Assembly (NCBI GenBank): GCA_947479085.1
Contig: CANJYB010000009.1
Location: forward strand, 1-64,000
DNA length: 64,000 nt
Source of the DNA: Bacteroidota bacterium
GTDB taxonomy: Bacteria; Bacteroidota; Bacteroidia; 2-12-FULL-35-15
Direction of reading: 5' to 3'
Shown here one piece after another: positions 33,114 to 42,217 of this stretch; within the stretch, counting starts at the first letter, position 1, and the number at the start of each line of letters is the position of its first letter. The position numbers and the translations under genes were made by a program. The notes under the pieces are model-generated. The model saw only the letters and a list, made by a program, of their open reading frames with translations, was not told the DNA's origin and searched no databases.

Positions 33114-33222
33114 TTGGGCGTGCCCTCCGATGAAGAATCGGAGGTCGGGCTTTCCGCTTCAATCTTTTTTGTGAAGAACAAAAAAGGATTTCCGCTTTAA
33201 TCCCTCACGCGGGGCTGCCCAA
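33114..33222. repeat. TTGGGC...GCCCAA intergenic element
   Basis: Imperfect outer arms (TTGGGCGTGCCC and GGGGCTGCCCAA) enclose a hairpin CCTCCGAT/ATCGGAGG (33124-33144) and a TTTTTTGT-AACAAAAAA type hairpin flanked by CGCTTCAATC and GGATTTCCGC. The second hairpin belongs to the family found inverted in the tandem repeats at 30640. Non-coding. Confidence 0.65.
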
Positions 33223-33248
33223 GTGCTCATTTCATAAATATTTTAATC

Positions 33249-33425
33249 AGCCCTGAAAGGGCGGACTATCTTAACATAGGGCATAGCCCTATGCAATAAA
33301 TAAGAAGCAAACTTAAGAGCCCTGAAAGGGCGAAATATATTTCGCCCTTTCAGGGCTTTGGATAACCAATTTGTTCCTCACACAGGGCTTTGCCCTATGT
33401 TTAGGTATGACGCCCTTTCAGGGCT
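33249..33425. repeat. GCCCTGAAAGGGC palindromic element, full copy
   Basis: Symmetric 177-bp element: half-sites AGCCCTGAAAGGGCG at 33249-33263 and, inverted, 33411-33425. A perfect 40-bp palindrome sits exactly at the centre (33318-33357), with an inner inverted pair around CATAGGGCATAGCCC and GGGCTTTGCCCTATG. Together with the two repeats upstream it fills most of the accC-DUF4294 gap. Confidence 0.8.
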
Positions 33426-33608
33426 AAACAACAAATTTTTTATAGTACTATAGTTTAGAATAGTAAATCATTTTTTATCTTTTCTAATCACTTTTCTGCG
33501 CTTACAGTCCCGATTTTCTTTCGGGGTACCATTTTTTATTCCCCCTGTCATTTTATTATTTTAAACTTAATTAACTCCTTTCGCGTTTTTTCATACTTTA
33601 TTTGGTAG

Positions 33609-33616
33609 TACCTTTG
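33609..33616 (+). promoter_or_regulatory. -7 promoter box for the DUF4294 gene
   Basis: TACCTTTG, exact match, 17 nt before the ATG at 33634. Confidence 0.55.
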
Positions 33617-33633
33617 TATTACCGATTAACTAA

Positions 33634-34239
33634 ATGAAAAAATACATTCTCTTTTTTCTTTTTCTTTTCCCTCTATTGGTTCATTCTCAATCCGACACCG
33701 TTATAAAAGGAATTTCAGTACCGTTAAATGGTTTCAGGGTAAAAGCCATTCTTTACCAGGGCGACACCATGCCTTATGTAACCCTTGAACCCATTATCTG
33801 TTACACCGACAGAGTATTTAAAAACAAGAAACAAAAAGCAGCCTGGGACCGATTAAAGTATAATGTGAAAGTGGTGTATCCTTATGCTATACTTGCTGCT
33901 GCCAAACTTAAGGAATACGACAGGATATTGGCCACCTTGCCGGAAAATCAAAGAAAGGATTATACCGAAGCGGCAGAAAAACAGCTGAAAGAGCAATTTG
34001 GAAAGGAACTTCAAAACCTTACCACCACACAGGGAAGGCTATTGGTAAAATTGATAGATAGGGAAACAGGCAAAACCACCTACACTATTGTAAAAAGTAT
34101 GCGGGGCTCTTTCTCTGCCTTTATGTGGCAAAGTGTGGCATTGATGTTTTCTTCTAACCTGAAGCAGGAGTATGACGCTGATGGAGATGATAAAAACATC
34201 GAACAAGCCATTCGACTGATTGAAGATGGCGCATTTTAA
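33634..34239 (+). CDS. DUF4294 domain protein
   Basis: 201 residues. Signal peptide MKKYILFFLFLFPLLVHSQ. The DUF4294 core includes YNVKVVYPYAILAAAKLKEY, then GRLLVKLIDRETGKTTY and SFSAFMWQSVALMFSSNLKQ, and ends with the acidic EYDADGDDKNIEQAIRLIEDG. Exported, probably periplasmic. Widespread in Bacteroidota with no assigned function. Confidence 0.85.
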   Translation: MKKYILFFLFLFPLLVHSQSDTVIKGISVPLNGFRVKAILYQGDTMPYVTLEPIICYTDRVFKNKKQKAAWDRLKYNVKVVYPYAILAAAKLKEYDRILATLPENQRKDYTEAAEKQLKEQFGKELQNLTTTQGRLLVKLIDRETGKTTYTIVKSMRGSFSAFMWQSVALMFSSNLKQEYDADGDDKNIEQAIRLIEDGAF

Positions 34240-34284
34240 AAGGTGAGCAAATAAAAATCCAAAACTAATTTGCATTTTTCGAGG

Positions 34285-34418
34285 AGATTCTTCTCTTCGT
34301 TCAGAATGACAAATTCCGTTTATTATAGATGTGGTTTCGGCTGCGAAGCAGCCGCACCGCATCCTCTCATGACATCCATAGCCTTGTCATTCTGATTCGC
34401 CCTGACGAAGAAGAATCT
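34285..34418. repeat. Palindromic intergenic element, family 1 (copy c)
   Basis: Outer arms AGATTCTTCTCTTCGTTC...GAATGACA (34285-34311) and an imperfect inverse ending AAGAAGAATCT (34385-34418). Inner stem CGGCTGC-GAA-GCAGCCG. Same plan as copies at 4252 and 22264; arms most like copy b. Confidence 0.75.
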
Positions 34419-34442
34419 AAATTAAAATGACTTTCAAATAAA

Positions 34443-34474
34443 AATCCCGTTCAACATTTCTGTTGAACGGGATT
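34443..34474. terminator. Strong hairpin terminator
   Basis: Perfect 14-bp stem AATCCCGTTCAACA (34443-34456) and TGTTGAACGGGATT (34461-34474), TTTC loop, A-rich left flank and T-rich right flank. It can serve both converging genes. Confidence 0.8.
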
Positions 34475-34523
34475 CTTATTTTTATTACTAATAACTAATG
34501 GCCAATGGCCATTGACCAATAAA

Positions 34524-36383
34524 CTACTTCATCACCACTAATTTTCTCATTACTTTATTTCCATCCACATTTATTTTGCAGGTGTATAATCCAGCATTCA
34601 ATGATTCTGAATTGATGCTTAATTTTCCGCTATGCACCTGGTTATTCAGGTTTCTGCTTTCCACCATTTTACCCTGAACATCATACATTTCATAAGATAA
34701 AGAGTTAACATCAGCAGGTAAATCAAAATTTAAAACAGAATACGAAGTGGAAGGGTTTGGAGAAAACTGTCCGAAATAATCATTCATGGTTACTTCATTT
34801 ACGCCTTGTCCCGGCACTTTGGCTATGGTTACGTTAATCATAAAGTCCAGAGATTCTCTTGCACGATAAGTAGCCCATGTACCATTTACCACTTCAAAAG
34901 TGCGGTTGGAAAAAGGTGCGATGGAATCTTCACCCAAAGCTACTCCAAGGCCGTTCATGGACCATGCAACATATACCCCACCCGAATTGATTTGAATAGG
35001 GTTGGTAGTAGTTAAGGTATTCCATGATGCAGGAATAGTAGTGCCCGCTGCCATGGTTACTGAATCTAACAAACTGCCGGGTGTATTTGCCACACCATTA
35101 TCATCATATACCATCATCGAAAAACCAACAGCATTCGGGTCAGTTTCTATATAAGAATGTAATTGAGTTAATAAACAAGGATAAAAAGGAGGTATAAAAT
35201 AATAACCTGCACCGCCATTTCCTCCTGACCAGCTCAATCCGCCAATAACACCGTTAATACCACTATCAAAAGAAAGGCGAACATTGGCAGTAGTAGTATC
35301 GACCACATGCAACTCCTGTATTTTTGAATTATTACTTGGAGTAATGTCTCCTATATATTGTGTACTCGATTGATAAGTATACAAGCCCTGTGTGGTAGGA
35401 TTCCATGGAGTAGTCATGTTTATCGTTTGAGTTTGTCCGGGAGTTAAGGCGTTACTCATCATAGTTTGTTGCACCTGGATTCCTCCAAGGTTGTCCATCA
35501 CTCTTGAAAATACATTAAATGCAGGCAAGTTCTGATTACCTGTATTTTTTACAGAGGTACTCATTACAAATGGAGTAGGGGTATTCTTCGAAATAAAAAC
35601 CCCTCCTGTTTCAGGGTTATTGTTAGAAACGGTAGAAGCATCCGAAACCTGGTAGGTGGTGCTTGCCGGATAATAAAACTTAATGGCCATGCCTGCAGAA
35701 GGAAGTGTGTTAACCATTGGCATTAAACCAATATTTCCGGAATTGTTTTCAATCCCCACCGTAACTCCGTTTCCGGCAGCAGGAAGTGCTGTTGCTCCAA
35801 CTTGTTCTTTATACTGAAAGGTAATGGAACTGTCCACTGCAGATAAAATAATCTGGAAGGTATTGTTACCTGTATAATTAGGAAGGGTCATTTGATAAAA
35901 AGGAACATTGATGAACGATATAATTAAGGTATCCTGTGCCGCATTGCTCCATCTCCAGCATTCAGCAGTATCAAGCGGAAAGCCGCTAACTGCAGGCGCA
36001 TTGAAATACAAATCGGAAGCCATGGCAGCTATGTAATTATTTGTTCCGCTTGCCAATGGGATGTTAGGAAAGCCAGAAGCCAGTGTTCCATTGGTGAAAC
36101 CAATATAACCATTGGAACCAACCCAGAATTGAGTTACATCATACCAATAGTAATGAAAAGGAAACCCGACAGGAAACGAACCAACTATATTGTCGTCAGA
36201 CAGGAAGCGCACATTTTGAGAACCTGTTAAAGGTACAATGTCAATCCAGTTATAAACCGGTCCGCCCACGGCAAAGTTGTTTTTCCAGGTATAACCATAT
36301 ACGTCAGGTCCGCCCGAAGTTTGTGCATTCAGTAAGTTTAAACTTACAAGGCAAAAGAAGAATAGTGTAGCAATTTTTTTCAT
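34524..36383 (-). CDS. Secreted protein with type IX sorting domain
   Basis: 619 residues from ATG 36383. Signal peptide MKKIATLFFFCLVSLNLLNA. The body is rich in Gly, Asn, Thr and aromatic residues with strand-forming repeats, typical of a surface beta-sandwich protein. It has a CARDB-like segment with PFVMSTSVKNTGNQNLPAF. The last 75 residues are a T9SS type A sorting domain (FSPNPSTSYSVLNFDLP, YEMYDVQGKMVES, LNAGLYTCKINVDGNKVMRKLVV). It would be exported through the outer membrane and anchored or released at the surface. No enzymatic motif seen. The longer frame start overlaps the promoter box. Confidence 0.9.
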   Translation of the reverse strand: MKKIATLFFFCLVSLNLLNAQTSGGPDVYGYTWKNNFAVGGPVYNWIDIVPLTGSQNVRFLSDDNIVGSFPVGFPFHYYWYDVTQFWVGSNGYIGFTNGTLASGFPNIPLASGTNNYIAAMASDLYFNAPAVSGFPLDTAECWRWSNAAQDTLIISFINVPFYQMTLPNYTGNNTFQIILSAVDSSITFQYKEQVGATALPAAGNGVTVGIENNSGNIGLMPMVNTLPSAGMAIKFYYPASTTYQVSDASTVSNNNPETGGVFISKNTPTPFVMSTSVKNTGNQNLPAFNVFSRVMDNLGGIQVQQTMMSNALTPGQTQTINMTTPWNPTTQGLYTYQSSTQYIGDITPSNNSKIQELHVVDTTTANVRLSFDSGINGVIGGLSWSGGNGGAGYYFIPPFYPCLLTQLHSYIETDPNAVGFSMMVYDDNGVANTPGSLLDSVTMAAGTTIPASWNTLTTTNPIQINSGGVYVAWSMNGLGVALGEDSIAPFSNRTFEVVNGTWATYRARESLDFMINVTIAKVPGQGVNEVTMNDYFGQFSPNPSTSYSVLNFDLPADVNSLSYEMYDVQGKMVESRNLNNQVHSGKLSINSESLNAGLYTCKINVDGNKVMRKLVVMK

Positions 36384-36410
36384 GTATTTATTTTTAATGG
36401 TTAGAATGAA

Positions 36411-36418
36411 CAAATGTA
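36411..36418 (-). promoter_or_regulatory. -7 promoter box for the T9SS cargo gene
   Basis: TACATTTG read leftward, 27 nt before the ATG at 36383. It rules out the upstream in-frame start at 36413. Confidence 0.55.
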
Positions 36419-36495
36419 AATATTTTTTTTCAGAAGATAAATTAATAAGACGAAGAGTTGATTTTTGTATTTGGAAAGGTCTTAAGGGAATAGTT

Positions 36496-37704
36496 TTATT
36501 TTTCGTAACCGTTAGAGGAATAAAATGCTTTCACCTGCTCTCTTAAATTATACCTTGAACTCATTACTTCACCATAAGCACCGGTAGTTCTTAATGCAAT
36601 AATATCTCCTCTGAAAGTTTCCGGTAAAATAACAGCTTTCCCAAAACAATCTGCCGACTCACATATAGGACCTACCACATCGTATTTAAAAATTGGGGAT
36701 ACCTGAACTTTTTCCTGCTTCCTATCTGTTTCTGATTCCTGTTGTTGTCGCGAAAGGTTTTCAATTTTATGATAAGCCTGGTACAAAGCAGGGCGCAATA
36801 ACTCGGTCATTCCTGCATCCAGAATTATGAAATTAGTATTCATTCCTTTTTTTATATACACTACTCTTGAAATAAGAGTACCACATTGCGCCACCAATGA
36901 CCTTCCTAATTCGAAATGAACTTTTTGGCCAGGAAGTATTTTTAAAAAATCATGGAATATTTTGAAATAAGTTTTAAAATCAGCGAAACGATAACCATCA
37001 GGATTATGATAATCAACTCCCAATCCACCACCAACATTAACGTTTTCTATTTTAATATTTCGTTGGATAAACCAATTTTGAATTTCATTTATCTTCAGGC
37101 ATAAACTTTTATAGCTATTCAAATCGGTTATTTGTGAGCCGATATGAAAATGCAAACCGATAAGTTTTAAACTGGTAAGCGATTTCAGCTTTTCAACAAC
37201 AGCTTCCAACTCCCACATATTAATTCCAAACTTATTTTCTTCTAATCCCGTGGTAATGTACTTATGGGTATTGGCATTTACATTTGGATTAATACGTAAT
37301 GCTATGTCTGCTATTTTATTTTTTGAAAATGCAAGTTCATTTATCACTTCCAGTTCCTGTAAACTTTCGCAATTAAAACAAAAAATGTTTTGCTCCAATG
37401 CATAATTGATTTCATTATCTGTTTTTCCAACACCAGCAAATACAATGTCTTTTGCATTGAATTGACATTCGATGGCTTTTTTTACTTCATTGCCACTGAC
37501 ACAATCAGCACCTATCGAAAAGGATTTAATTATATTCAGAATCTCATCATTAGTGTTTGCTTTTAAAGCATAATGAATAATAAAATTGTATTTCTCACTT
37601 TCTGATTTAACGAGTTGAAGCGTTTGCTTTAAAACTTCCAAATCATAATAATAGAAAGGAGTAGGGTAGGAGTTGAATTTTTGTATAGTTTCTCTGTAGA
37701 ACAT
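36496..37704 (-). CDS. lysA: Diaminopimelate decarboxylase
   Basis: 402 residues. PLP-dependent fold III decarboxylase producing L-lysine from meso-diaminopimelate. The PLP lysine is in FIIHYALKANTN; HFHIGSQITDLNSY, NVNVGGGLGVDY, FELGRSLVAQCG and GPICESADCFGK are the family landmarks. It starts 6 bp after lysC ends, making a waaA-lysC-lysA unit read leftward. A 23-residue Glu/Gln/Ser-rich insert (RQQQESETDRKQE) follows AYHKIENLS, a likely surface loop. Confidence 0.94.
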   Translation of the reverse strand: MFYRETIQKFNSYPTPFYYYDLEVLKQTLQLVKSESEKYNFIIHYALKANTNDEILNIIKSFSIGADCVSGNEVKKAIECQFNAKDIVFAGVGKTDNEINYALEQNIFCFNCESLQELEVINELAFSKNKIADIALRINPNVNANTHKYITTGLEENKFGINMWELEAVVEKLKSLTSLKLIGLHFHIGSQITDLNSYKSLCLKINEIQNWFIQRNIKIENVNVGGGLGVDYHNPDGYRFADFKTYFKIFHDFLKILPGQKVHFELGRSLVAQCGTLISRVVYIKKGMNTNFIILDAGMTELLRPALYQAYHKIENLSRQQQESETDRKQEKVQVSPIFKYDVVGPICESADCFGKAVILPETFRGDIIALRTTGAYGEVMSSRYNLREQVKAFYSSNGYEK

Positions 37705-37710
37705 ATTTGA

Positions 37711-39021
37711 TTAAAATAATCCATTGTTTAACGCTACCAGTGCATCCTTTTTTAGTTTTGTATCAACCAGTATGGAAATATTGTTCTCGCTGCCTCCATA
37801 GGATATCATCCGGATAGGAATATTTTTTAATGCTTCAAAAATGCTGACAGCATATCCTTGTTTTTCAGCAGTAAAACTACCCACTATGCATACTATTGTT
37901 AAATCAGTATCAATTTCAACAGAACAAAACTCCTTTAGCTCGTTCACAATTAAATCAATGTTTTTAGTATTGTCTATTGTCAACGAAACAGCTACTTCAG
38001 AAGTGGTAATCATGTCAATCGGGGTTTTGTATCTTTCAAAAATTTCAAAAACAGCGCGCAAAAACCCGTATGCTAATAACATTCGGGCGGACTTGATATT
38101 TATAGCTGTAATTCCGTCTTTAGCGGCAACTGCTTTAATACTATCACCGGTAGTTTTAGAACTGATAAGAGTACCCTTTGCTGAAGGTTGCATGGTGTTT
38201 AATAAACGAACCGGGATATTGTTCATTTGTGCCGGAAGAATGCAGGTAGGGTGAAGTATTTTAGCACCAAAATAAGCTAACTCAGCCGCCTCATCAAAAG
38301 ATAATTCTGAAATAGGATGGGTGTTTTCTACAATTCTGGGGTCGTTATTATGCATCCCATCAATGTCTGTCCATATTTCTATTTCTCTTGCCTTAACTGC
38401 TGCACCAATTATTGTTGCTGAATAATCGCTTCCCCCACGTTTTAAATTATCAATTTCACCAAATGAATTTCTGCAAATATAGCCTTGAGTGATAAACAAT
38501 TTTCCATTTGGATATTTTGCTAATTCGGTACGACAATTCATTTCAATGTACTTCATGTCAGGCTCTTCATTCTGATCTGTCCGCATAAAATTGAGAGCAG
38601 GAAGCAACACAGAATCAATATTTTGTTCCTCCAGATAATAATGAAATAAGGCTGTTGAAATTAATTCACCTTGCGCCAGCACCGTGCGTTCTTCATTAAC
38701 TGTGAACAAATCAATAGTAAACATGCGTAGATAATCGAAGTGAGATTTTATTAATTCTTCCGCTTTGTTCAGGCATGGAACTGTTTTGTATAATTCTTTT
38801 ATTACCTCTTTATATTTATTCTCCAGTTGGTTGATAAGAGCAGTTGCTTTTTCGTTATTATGTTCAAATAAAGAAGCGGCAATCTCAACAAGATGATTGG
38901 TAGTACCGCTCATTGCTGAAAGCACAACAATTTTAGGGTTTCCATCATTGATTAAATCAACAAGTGCCTGCATTCGTTTTGCAGTTCCTACAGATGTTCC
39001 ACCAAATTTCAGTACTTTCAT
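37711..39021 (-). CDS. lysC: Aspartate kinase
   Basis: 436 residues. Opens MKVLKFGGTSVGTAKRMQAL (ATP/aspartate site), with GYICRNSFGEIDNLKRGGSD and EIWTDIDGMHNNDPRIV. Two C-terminal ACT domains (about 295-436) bind the feedback regulator, probably lysine. It phosphorylates aspartate at the head of Lys/Thr/Met synthesis. It overlaps waaA by 4 bp and is followed by lysA, so the pathway's first and last lysine enzymes are co-transcribed. It is monofunctional, not fused to homoserine dehydrogenase. Confidence 0.94.
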   Translation of the reverse strand: MKVLKFGGTSVGTAKRMQALVDLINDGNPKIVVLSAMSGTTNHLVEIAASLFEHNNEKATALINQLENKYKEVIKELYKTVPCLNKAEELIKSHFDYLRMFTIDLFTVNEERTVLAQGELISTALFHYYLEEQNIDSVLLPALNFMRTDQNEEPDMKYIEMNCRTELAKYPNGKLFITQGYICRNSFGEIDNLKRGGSDYSATIIGAAVKAREIEIWTDIDGMHNNDPRIVENTHPISELSFDEAAELAYFGAKILHPTCILPAQMNNIPVRLLNTMQPSAKGTLISSKTTGDSIKAVAAKDGITAINIKSARMLLAYGFLRAVFEIFERYKTPIDMITTSEVAVSLTIDNTKNIDLIVNELKEFCSVEIDTDLTIVCIVGSFTAEKQGYAVSIFEALKNIPIRMISYGGSENNISILVDTKLKKDALVALNNGLF

Positions 39022-40235
39022 TTATTCAAACTGTTTAAAATTTTGTCAGTGGCACCGGTTCGACTTTGCACATAATATTTTGCAATATGCGATGCTGTTT
39101 GTAACACCATTTTATCATCAAGCAATTGCATGGTTTTTTCAAACCCTGTTGAATCGGTTACGGAGAATGCTCCACCAAGATGAATCAATTCTTTTGCTTC
39201 ATTAAATTTATGATAATTGATTCCGAAAATAACAGGTAAACCAAAAGTGGCTGCTTCGAGTATATTATGAATGCCTTTTCCGAAACCACCCCCTATATAA
39301 CCTATCTGACCATATTGGTAAAGAGAGGACAATATCCCGATATTGTCAATAATAAGTACATCTGCAGAGTTAATATTTTCATTATTGGCTTGCGAATACC
39401 GGATTGTTTTCAGTTTGGAAAATTGTTCCATAACTGATAGAATATGGGCTTCGTCAATTTCGTGTGGAGCAATGATTATTTTAAAATTACTGAAATCAAC
39501 CTTACTTGCCGAAATCAGTTGTTCGTCTTCTCGCCAGGTACTGCCACAAACAAGGGTCATTTTGTTGCCAACAAATTTACTTACCAGTTCATTTTGTTTT
39601 ACATTTTTTGCAATGTCATTTACCCTGTCAAAACGGGTATCACCCGTAATAGTGATATTGGTAAAACCTTTTAGTTTCAAAAGGTCTGAAGAGAGTTCGT
39701 CCTGCAAATAAAAATGAGTAAAACATTTTAATTGCTTTGCAAACCAGTTTCCATGTGATTTAAAGAAGTAATGATCCTGCCGGAATATACCGCTTACCAG
39801 ATAGGTTGGAATTTTTTTTCTTCTTAACTCATTCAGGTAATTAAACCAGAATTCATATTTCACAAAAAATACTTTTACCGGTTTGATGGCTTCAATAAAT
39901 TTTCTTGCATTTGCAGGTGTATCTATTGGCAGATAATAAATATAATCAGCACCTGCATAGTTTTTTCTTATTTCATATCCCGAAGGGGAGAAGAACGTCA
40001 GTACTATTTTAGAATCCGGATAAAGTGTTTTGTATTTTTCTATCAGTGGTCTTGCCTGTTCAAATTCACCCAATGACGCACAATGAAACCAAATGGTTTC
40101 TCTGTCGGTAGGCTTTAATTGGACAACTTGTTTTTTTCTTCCCGTTACCCATAGCTTTGCTTTGGAGTTGAACAGGGAAGCAATATGAATTGCCAGCGAA
40201 TAAAGATAAATGGAGAAGTTATATATAAGCCTCAT
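39018..40235 (-). CDS. waaA: 3-deoxy-D-manno-octulosonic acid (Kdo) transferase
   Basis: 405 residues, GT30 family. An N-terminal membrane anchor (IYNFSIYLYSLAIHIASLF), then WFHCASLGEFEQARPLIEKY, VLTFFSPSGYEIRKNY and YYLPIDTPANARKFI. C-terminal donor-binding region with GSTWREDEQLI and IGYIGGGFGKGIHNILEAATFGLPVIFG. It adds Kdo to the lipid A precursor on the inner face of the membrane. First gene of the waaA-lysC-lysA unit. Confidence 0.94.
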   Translation of the reverse strand: MRLIYNFSIYLYSLAIHIASLFNSKAKLWVTGRKKQVVQLKPTDRETIWFHCASLGEFEQARPLIEKYKTLYPDSKIVLTFFSPSGYEIRKNYAGADYIYYLPIDTPANARKFIEAIKPVKVFFVKYEFWFNYLNELRRKKIPTYLVSGIFRQDHYFFKSHGNWFAKQLKCFTHFYLQDELSSDLLKLKGFTNITITGDTRFDRVNDIAKNVKQNELVSKFVGNKMTLVCGSTWREDEQLISASKVDFSNFKIIIAPHEIDEAHILSVMEQFSKLKTIRYSQANNENINSADVLIIDNIGILSSLYQYGQIGYIGGGFGKGIHNILEAATFGLPVIFGINYHKFNEAKELIHLGGAFSVTDSTGFEKTMQLLDDKMVLQTASHIAKYYVQSRTGATDKILNSLNK

Positions 40236-40282
40236 AACTCAGTTGCTGATTGCCTGATAGGATTAAAGGAAGCACGTCACTA

Positions 40283-41029
40283 TTAATGTGTATAATATTC
40301 CTGTGGTGGTTTTTTGTATAATGGCAAAATCCACATTAATCTTGCTCCGTATAAAATATCAATTCGCTTTTTAGAATCGTGTTCCATAGTGTCGTAATTA
40401 TAACTTCTTCTGTTTTGAGTAAAGCCCTGCAGACATTCCAAACCTATATATAAATTGGTGAGTCGGTTGTTACTTAAATAGAGATATCCCAGGTTTTCAG
40501 TAAGCAAAAAACCATTGGTTAAACGGTCGTATCCTTTTTTATATTCCTTTGATAATTGTGGTACATCGTTTCCTATTACTTCTATTCTTATTTTATGCTG
40601 AATAAATCCAAACCCCATATTAAACAGTAATCCCGAATTAGGATTTGGTTTTTTGAAATGCAATAATCCTCCCAAAGTGCCTGAAACAGTAAAACCACGT
40701 TCCCACAAACGTACATCAGAAATGGTACCTTCGCTGTTAATAATATAACCTTCGGGTGTAGAAATATTGGCAAACATATCCTCCTTTACTTCTTTCCCGA
40801 AAATATAACTGCCATTTATTCCGACAATAAGATTGGAGCGGCCTTTAAAATCTACATTCAACTGAACAGAGGAAGAGTTTCCGAAGCGGGAAAGTAAATC
40901 TCCGGCAGCCAAATGGTAGCCATAAGATAAACCAATCATTGGAGTGGAAATAGTGGAATCTTTAATACTTACCTGTGCCGAACCAAAACAGGTATAAAGA
41001 AGAAAAACGGTTAAAAATACTTTTTTCAT
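40283..41029 (-). CDS. Putative outer-membrane protein
   Basis: 248 residues from ATG 41029. Signal peptide MKKVFLTVFLLYTCFGSAQ. Repeated amphipathic strands (YGYHLAAGDLLSRFGNSSSV, LIVGINGSYIFGKEV, GFTVSGTLGGLLHF, LTNLYIGLECLQGF) suit an eight-stranded barrel. The frame opens earlier (41068), but a TATATTTG box at 41046-41053 supports the later start. Family not identified. Single gene. Confidence 0.7.
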   Translation of the reverse strand: MKKVFLTVFLLYTCFGSAQVSIKDSTISTPMIGLSYGYHLAAGDLLSRFGNSSSVQLNVDFKGRSNLIVGINGSYIFGKEVKEDMFANISTPEGYIINSEGTISDVRLWERGFTVSGTLGGLLHFKKPNPNSGLLFNMGFGFIQHKIRIEVIGNDVPQLSKEYKKGYDRLTNGFLLTENLGYLYLSNNRLTNLYIGLECLQGFTQNRRSYNYDTMEHDSKKRIDILYGARLMWILPLYKKPPQEYYTH

Positions 41030-41045
41030 TGCGCTATATAGTCGG

Positions 41046-41053
41046 CAAATATA
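41046..41053 (-). promoter_or_regulatory. -7 promoter box for the outer-membrane protein gene
   Basis: TATATTTG read leftward, 16 nt before the ATG at 41029. Confidence 0.5.
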
Positions 41054-41112
41054 CTCTTTTAACTTCAACTGGTAGAGAATGGAAAGTCTTCAGAAAGAAA
41101 TAAATGTTTTAA

Positions 41113-42084
41113 CTAATGCCCTGATTGATTGACCACATCAGGATTTCCCATTTTGCCGGAACGGTAATCGCTGTAACATTTTTTAATTTCTTCTTCTGTG
41201 TTCATTACAAAAGGTCCGTAGGCATACACTGTTTCATTATGCGGTTGCCCGCCAAGCATCAATAGTTCGGCATCTTCGGCACTGAATACGGTTACATCCG
41301 ATTCGTTTCTTTCAAACAATACTACCTGGTTGGTTTTTATTTCCTTTCTTCCTTCGGTTTCAATTTTTCCTTTTATTACATATATAAAAGCATTGTGATT
41401 GGGGTTAGTTGGGATAGTGAGTTTACAACCTGCTTTCATATTTATATGATAATAAAACACCGGAAAAAGTGTTTCTATTTTAGATTTTGCTCCAAACAAC
41501 TCTCCAAGTACCACACGGGCTGTATAATCTTTTCCGCTGATGTCAGCCATTTTATCGAGCCGGTGAACATCGGTGGCAGGGTCAATGAATTTATATTTGG
41601 AAGGCATATTGAGCCATATCTGAAAACCATGGTACAAACCTCCGTCATCGTATAGTTTTTTTCCCGTTTCTTCCATGTGGATGGCTCCTTTTCCGGAAGT
41701 AAACATCATAAAATCTCCTTTACCAATCTGGAAATCGTAATTCAAACTATCCCTGTGGTGTCCGTTTCCCGAAAGAAAATAAGTAGTAGGAATAATGCCT
41801 GCGTGCGGGTGAGCATCCACTCTCAGCGGTTTATCTTTTGGATTAACAGTAACAGGACCAAACTCATCGAAAAAAACATAAGGCGAAACATAATCATTGT
41901 TATCTCCCGCAAAGGCACGAAGAACAGGCAATGTACCCACCATGGTTTTGCTTGCATTTATTACACCATGCACTTTTCTTACCTTTTCAGTTCCCACTAA
42001 ACCCGATGCTGCTTTTAATAAATCGGGTATAACTGCCGTGGCACCTATTATCGCAGAGCCTTTTATAAACTGTCTTCTTTCCAT
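41113..42084 (-). CDS. Pirin-family protein with Tat-like signal
   Basis: 323 residues. The N-terminus MERRQFIKGSAIIGATAVIP has a twin-arginine motif and hydrophobic stretch, unusual because most pirins are cytosolic. The pirin cupin follows: the metal-binding region VDAHPHAGIIPTTYFLSG, and the block KGAIHMEETGKKLYDDGG. YHGFQIWLNMPSKYKFIDP is typical of quercetinase-like pirins. The C-terminal cupin domain has GGQPHNETVYAYGPFVMNT. It may act as a periplasmic dioxygenase. A TACCTTTG box reads leftward at 42112-42119. Confidence 0.9.
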   Translation of the reverse strand: MERRQFIKGSAIIGATAVIPDLLKAASGLVGTEKVRKVHGVINASKTMVGTLPVLRAFAGDNNDYVSPYVFFDEFGPVTVNPKDKPLRVDAHPHAGIIPTTYFLSGNGHHRDSLNYDFQIGKGDFMMFTSGKGAIHMEETGKKLYDDGGLYHGFQIWLNMPSKYKFIDPATDVHRLDKMADISGKDYTARVVLGELFGAKSKIETLFPVFYYHINMKAGCKLTIPTNPNHNAFIYVIKGKIETEGRKEIKTNQVVLFERNESDVTVFSAEDAELLMLGGQPHNETVYAYGPFVMNTEEEIKKCYSDYRSGKMGNPDVVNQSGH

Positions 42085-42111
42085 AATTTCGGGGTATAAA
42101 ATATTAATTTA

Positions 42112-42119
42112 CAAAGGTA
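42112..42119 (-). promoter_or_regulatory. -7 promoter box for the pirin gene
   Basis: TACCTTTG read leftward, 27 nt before the pirin ATG. Confidence 0.55.
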
Positions 42120-42191
42120 AATGTTTTTCGATTCAAATGGTTAGTGCAAATGCCACCTTTTAATACATAGAGTTTGATAAAATAAAAATTG

Positions 42192-42199
42192 TATTTTTG
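42192..42199 (+). promoter_or_regulatory. -7 promoter box for the TMEM175-like gene
   Basis: TATTTTTG, with TTTG 15 bp upstream. The box overlaps the longer frame start at 42197, supporting ATG 42218. Confidence 0.5.
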
Positions 42200-42217
42200 A
42201 AACAAAATAAAATCACC

